From NCBI GenBank assembly GCA_033765145.1, contig JANRIH010000034.1, positions 1 to 64,000 of the forward strand: a stretch of DNA of 64,000 nt, written 5' to 3'. This DNA is from JAGVSR01 sp033765145. Lineage in GTDB: Bacteria; Pseudomonadota; Alphaproteobacteria; Rhizobiales; Hyphomicrobiaceae. The position numbers were made by a program, and so were the translations under genes. Under the pieces are notes generated by a model. It did no database searches and was not told the origin of the DNA. It saw nothing but the letters and a program-made list of their open reading frames with translations. Below are positions 62,090-64,000 of the stretch, one piece after another. Within the stretch, counting starts at the first letter, position 1; every line of letters begins with the position of its first letter.

Positions 62090-63376
62090 ATGTTGCGACG
62101 GGGCCGGAGTGTCTGGAATTTCAAAGTGATCGAGCACATCGGACAACGAGCGGGTCTTTTTCGGTCGAAGCGTGCTCTGGCATCGCTTTCGACGGGTGGG
62201 CTCGCAATCGCCTTGGCCACGGCCGGAACGGCGGCGGCGCTGCCCTTGGCTCCCGTTCGTCCGCCGGCGCCAGCCACGATCAACTCTGTCGTTCCGGTCG
62301 CGGTCTTCGGCGCTGACGACCGTGTGCCGCTGCCCCGCCGCCTCAGCGACCTCGAATCTTCGATCGGGCTTCTCTACGAACCGAAAACCCGCTCCGTCTG
62401 CACGGCATTCTGCGTCGCACCCAATGTCGTCGCGACGGCATCCCATTGTCTTTTTGGGACACGCGGGCATCGCGCGCCGTCGCTCGCCAGTATGACGTTC
62501 CGTCCCGCGAGCCTGGCCAAGAAGCGCGGGGGGGTGAAGCTCGCGGGCGCCGACCGGGGCACGACACAACTGAACGTCCTCACGGGCTCGACGAACCTGA
62601 GCGTCGCCCCGCCCATCGAAGCGACGCGGGACTGGGCCTTCGCGCGGCTCTCCCAACCTATCTGCAAAGGTGCCGAACTGAAGCTCGGCGCGCGGTCGGC
62701 CGCCGCCTTGAGCCTCGCGGGTGCAGACCGGCCCGTATTCCAGATCGGCTTTCACCTCGACGTGGGCGACTGGCGTCCGATGCTGAGCCCGCCCTGCATC
62801 GTGCGCCGGCCGACCGATCGGATCGACGGGCGGACGATCGCGGAAGATTTCGCGGATGCGCAGCACCTGTTGCTGCACACTTGCGATACCGGCGGCGCGT
62901 CCTCCGGATCACCGCTCCTGGCCGACGGGCCGCAGGGTCTCGAAGTGGTCGGCATCAACGTCGGCACATATCTCCAGTCGCGCGTGCTGACCCAGGCCGG
63001 GGAAGTCGTGCACCGGTACCGCTCCGATACGGTCGCGAACACGGCCGTCAGCGTGACGGCGTTCCGTGAGCCGCTCCTGGCGTTCCGTTCCGCTGAACTC
63101 ATCGAAGTCCGCGCCGACCTCCGCCTCTTGCAGGAGAGTCTCGCGGCGTTGGGACACTATCGCGGCGACCTCGACGGCCGGTACGGACCGCAGCTCCGCC
63201 ATGCGATCGAAGCCTTCGAGCGTTCGGAACGCAGGCTCCCGACCGGAATCGCGAGCCGCTCCACGCTGGCGCGCATCCAGGCGCTTGCAGCCGAGCGCGC
63301 TTCGGCGTCGGCCGCCGCGAAGACCCCGCCAACGCTCTCGACGCTCGAGACAGGGAGTGTCGCGCCGCGACCGTGA
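62090..63376 (+). CDS. Secreted trypsin-like protease with peptidoglycan-binding tail
   Basis: A protein of about 428 residues. A hydrophobic export segment lies at about 30-50. The protease domain shows the full triad: His119 in ATASHCLFG, Asp181 in TRDWAFARL and Ser272 in GGASSGSPLL. Residues about 340-400 resemble a PG_binding_1 domain (LRLLQESLAALGHYRGDLDGRYG), which would hold it at the cell wall. The start is unclear: ATG 62090 lacks a good ribosome site, and GTG 62126 gives a shorter signal sequence. It is divergent from degP and convergent with ccmH. Substrate is unknown. Confidence 0.8.
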   Translation: MLRRGRSVWNFKVIEHIGQRAGLFRSKRALASLSTGGLAIALATAGTAAALPLAPVRPPAPATINSVVPVAVFGADDRVPLPRRLSDLESSIGLLYEPKTRSVCTAFCVAPNVVATASHCLFGTRGHRAPSLASMTFRPASLAKKRGGVKLAGADRGTTQLNVLTGSTNLSVAPPIEATRDWAFARLSQPICKGAELKLGARSAAALSLAGADRPVFQIGFHLDVGDWRPMLSPPCIVRRPTDRIDGRTIAEDFADAQHLLLHTCDTGGASSGSPLLADGPQGLEVVGINVGTYLQSRVLTQAGEVVHRYRSDTVANTAVSVTAFREPLLAFRSAELIEVRADLRLLQESLAALGHYRGDLDGRYGPQLRHAIEAFERSERRLPTGIASRSTLARIQALAAERASASAAAKTPPTLSTLETGSVAPRP

Positions 63377-63412
63377 CGATCGTTGGCGTCCGGCACGTTT
63401 CGCGAAATCAGA

Positions 63413-63925
63413 TCAGGCGTCTTTGTTCGGGCTGCCGAGAATGCGGTCGAGTTCCTTCGCTTCGGTCTCCGACAGCGGGGCCTCGCGTCCGCCTGAGGCC
63501 GATGCCGTGCGCTCAAAGAGGCGACGCGCTGCGATAACGCCGCCCGCCAAGATCAGCATCGGGGCCAGCCAGAGGATCAGCGTCTTGGCATTGAACGGCG
63601 GCTTCAGCAGCACGAAGTCCCCGTAACGATCAACGATGTAGGCGCGAACCTCTTCGTCCGTTTCACCCGCGACGAGCCGCTCGCGCACGAGAATGCGCAA
63701 GTCCTTGGCGAGCGGGGCGTCGCTATCGTCAATCGACTGGTTCTGGCAGACGAGGCAGCGCAGGTCCGCCGAGATTGCGCGCGCCCGCTTCTCGAGTGCG
63801 GCGTCCTTCAGGATCTCGTCGGGATAGACGGCGTTGGCCGGCAGCGCTGCCGCGTGCCATAGCGCGAAGGTGAGCGCCACCACGAAGACTGGCACGCAAG
63901 ACTTCCGTTTCAGGCGTCCGCGCAT
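63413..63925 (-). CDS. ccmH: Cytochrome c maturation protein CcmH (CycL)
   Basis: A 170-residue membrane-anchored thiol protein that reduces the apocytochrome haem site before haem attachment. The redox motif LRCLVCQNQS has Cys57 and Cys60, following a signal sequence (about 8-32), and a C-terminal membrane helix (about 110-130) anchors it. The ATG at 63925 is preferred to a GTG at 63934, which overlaps the upstream ccmF stop. It is the last gene of the ccm/cyc operon. CcoO and CcoP are among its likely client cytochromes. Confidence 0.93.
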   Translation of the reverse strand: MRGRLKRKSCVPVFVVALTFALWHAAALPANAVYPDEILKDAALEKRARAISADLRCLVCQNQSIDDSDAPLAKDLRILVRERLVAGETDEEVRAYIVDRYGDFVLLKPPFNAKTLILWLAPMLILAGGVIAARRLFERTASASGGREAPLSETEAKELDRILGSPNKDA

Positions 63926-63930
63926 GATCC

Positions 63931-64000
63931 TCACTCCGCCGGAACCGCCGACGTTCCGCGCCGCGCGGGCCGGGGCGCGCCGACGCGGAGGCGGCGATCG
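63931..64000 (-). CDS. ccmF: Cytochrome c haem lyase subunit CcmF (CycK), C-terminal end
   Basis: The last 22 codons of a gene entering from the right edge. In the frame that ends in TGA at 63933-63931 the peptide reads DRRLRVGAPRPARR and ends AVPAE. This resembles the C-terminal tail of CcmF/CycK, which normally precedes ccmH in alphaproteobacteria, and its stop lies five bases before the ccmH ATG. The fragment is short, so the assignment rests mainly on gene order. CcmF attaches haem to c-type apocytochromes. Confidence 0.55.
   Translation of the reverse strand, partial: DRRLRVGAPRPARRGTSAVPAE

Overview
The window is GC-rich, gene-dense chromosomal DNA that looks like an alphaproteobacterium of the order Hyphomicrobiales (Rhizobiales). 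The evidence is the fix-type cytochrome cbb3 cluster (ccoNOQP-ccoGHIS) next to an FNR/FixK-class regulator and hemN, the long PstA and PstC forms, and the right-hand block in which ccmF(cycK)-ccmH(cycL), degP, a two-component pair and glnE lie close together. No rRNA, tRNA, CRISPR array or prophage was found. The only mobile element is a partial IS3-family copy at the left edge.

Left part (1-9.98 kb): the IS3-family end has removed the 5' part of an RTX/cadherin-type calcium-binding protein gene. A five-gene minus-strand metal-efflux operon follows (7752 down to 1528): a His/Cys-rich exported protein, an unusually long RND adaptor, a CzcA-type RND pump, a His-rich periplasmic protein and a small exported protein, with no outer-membrane channel gene. 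A second RTX protein and a family-25 glycosyltransferase with a probable CTG start lie downstream. 10-21.4 kb: a low-oxygen respiration block with hemN, an Fe-S FNR-type regulator, the four cbb3 oxidase genes, the ccoGHIS assembly genes and a TauE/SafE-like membrane protein. FNR-type boxes sit upstream of hemN and ccoN.

21.4-29.6 kb: a complete phosphate-starvation regulon, phoR-pstSCAB-phoU-phoB, with a possible Pho half-site before pstS and a strong hairpin between pstS and pstC. 29.7-42.7 kb: a TetR-type regulator faces a nine-gene catabolic operon. The enzymes read as polyamine and omega-amino acid breakdown: putrescine to GABA to succinate, probably cadaverine/5-aminovalerate to glutarate with a glutaryl-CoA dehydrogenase, and beta-alanine to malonate semialdehyde to acetyl-CoA. 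A palindrome exactly fills the spacer of a candidate promoter between regulator and operon.

42.9-55 kb: a MipA/OmpV porin-like protein, a small secreted protein made of 29-residue repeats, alanine dehydrogenase with a divergent Lrp/AsnC regulator, ethanolamine ammonia-lyase EutBC, aminopeptidase N, a degenerate histidine kinase, an ECF sigma/anti-sigma/periplasmic metal-sensor trio and an EF-hand protein. 55-64 kb: glnE, a histidine kinase/response regulator pair, the periplasmic protease DegP, a secreted trypsin-like protease with a peptidoglycan-binding tail, and the ends of the cytochrome c maturation genes ccmH and ccmF. The c-type cytochromes CcoO and CcoP would depend on that maturation pathway.
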